DNA of 17,601 bases from Porogramme epimiltina (lineage: Eukaryota > Basidiomycota > Agaricomycetes > Polyporales > Polyporaceae): NCBI GenBank assembly GCA_900155495.1, contig FTLJ01000217.1, positions 1 to 17,601 of the forward strand, read 5' to 3'. Positions 16,851 to 17,601 of the stretch are shown here, one piece after another. The notes below the pieces were generated by a model. It worked only from the letters and a program-made list of their open reading frames with translations, had not been told where the DNA came from and did no database searches. The position numbers and the translations under genes are program-made. Positions within the stretch are counted from its first letter, which is position 1; each line of letters begins with the position of its first letter.

Positions 16851-17601
16851 GGCGGCAGATCTGTACATTTATAAATCAGTTCTAACACAAGTAAATAACT
16901 GAGCGCGCACACACAACACGAAATCGCGCTCATATTTTGATGTAAGCGCGCGTGAAGCGCCCAGCGCGACCTTGAAGGGCACTTTTGGTTTAGGCGCCGA
17001 ACTGGGAGCCCCTCGAGCTCGATGTCCCCCGGTTCGTCTCTTTCCAGTTTTCATTCATAAAAACACATACAGACTGATTTAGGAGTATCATATAGCCCCA
17101 ATATCAATTTTTAAGGTGTATAGTAAGGGGGAAATGCCCCCCAAGGTGGGGGGGAGTGGGCCATCCGAATTCGGAAGGTGCGGCACCCCGCCCTGGGCGC
17201 CTCCGACTTGCCCTCCGTCCGAGGAGCCACCTTCCCCGCCCCGGTGCTCACTTCGTACGGGAATGTCCCTGTGACTCCATAGAACGGCTCTAGTAGTACT
17301 TTTGCACTCACTAACTCCATATCTTACTTCTATTTCTAGGATTTATTAATCTATTATAACTTTTGTATTCATTAGAACCATTACTAATAGACTTCAATTG
17401 AACCGATTATAAGCCCGCATAGTTACCATATTTGGGTAGGCTCCTATTCCGACAGCTTTGGAACCTCCAAAAGCGTGGTTTTCACTCGTATTTTTGGAGG
17501 AACATAGCCCCGATACCTCCCTCCTACGTAGGGAAGGGTTTTTTCGCCAAAAAATCTACGTTGAGAAAAGTGTATATGCTGGGTGCGAGAAAATATATAT
17601 G
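16851..17601. other. AT-richer tail with hairpins, no recognised gene
   Basis: Similarity to copy 1 ends near 16850. A 61-codon minus-strand frame (17054-16869) and a 69-codon one (17320-17111) show no motif. Inverted repeats are CCCCCC/GGGGGG around 17142-17160, CCTCCAAAA (17464-17472) with TTTTGGAGG (17492-17500), and a nested hairpin from ACGTAG (17526-17531) to CTACGT (17556-17561) with TTTTTT and AAAAAA inside. ATAGCCCC(A/G)ATA occurs twice (near 17093 and 17505). This may be a MITE-like or other repeat continuing beyond the window. Confidence 0.35.

Noticed and set aside
1..17601. CRISPR arrays, rRNA genes, operons or bacterial promoters
   Set aside because: No short regularly spaced repeats and no rRNA-like sequence; spliceosomal introns show this is eukaryotic DNA.

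Overview
The window looks like nuclear DNA of a basidiomycete fungus, most likely an Agaricomycete and probably a polypore. The evidence is the 54-66 nt introns with GTGAGT, GTAAGC or GTGCGT donors and CTGAC/CTGAT-like branch sites, the N-terminal F-box sequence of the only intact gene, and GC-rich decayed repeats around it. The genus is an inference; no rRNA or tRNA marker is present.

Layout. (1) 1-2838 plus 4150-4630 is one copy of a long repeat family, split by about 1.3 kb (2839-4149) that the sister copy lacks. (2) 4730-7255, minus strand, is the only apparently intact gene. It has four exons and encodes a predicted 782-residue F-box protein with a C-terminal eight-blade WD40-like domain. 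(3) 7345-8160 is intergenic. (4) 8160-9000 is a shortened fourth copy of the repeat. 9000-9477 holds an unrecognised decayed exon on the minus strand. (5) 9540-11260 and 11270-16850 are two further copies head to tail, all in the same orientation. (6) The last copy is interrupted at 14220-16155 by a 1936-bp DNA transposon with a perfect 19-bp terminal inverted repeat and a perfect 8-bp target duplication (GCGAGAGG). The matching empty site survives in the first copy. (7) 16851-17601 is AT-richer DNA with hairpins and no recognisable gene.

The repeat family carries relics of a minus-strand, multi-intron protein gene: a Pro/Tyr/Ser-rich N-terminal part, an acidic exon, a charged coiled-coil-like exon around SKIAYLE, and a C-terminus with DDELE.LLRSPG. 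Introns sit at the same places in the copies, but every copy has stops, frameshifts or deletions. I do not recognise the protein.

The most interesting object is the transposon. It has no visible transposase, has hAT-like hallmarks, and carries a fragment of a class-III (4-aminobutyrate type) aminotransferase gene with its 57-nt intron still present. That is the signature of a gene-capturing, non-autonomous element. The F-box/WD40 gene is not functionally linked to the repeats as far as can be seen; it is a single-copy island between repeat copies.
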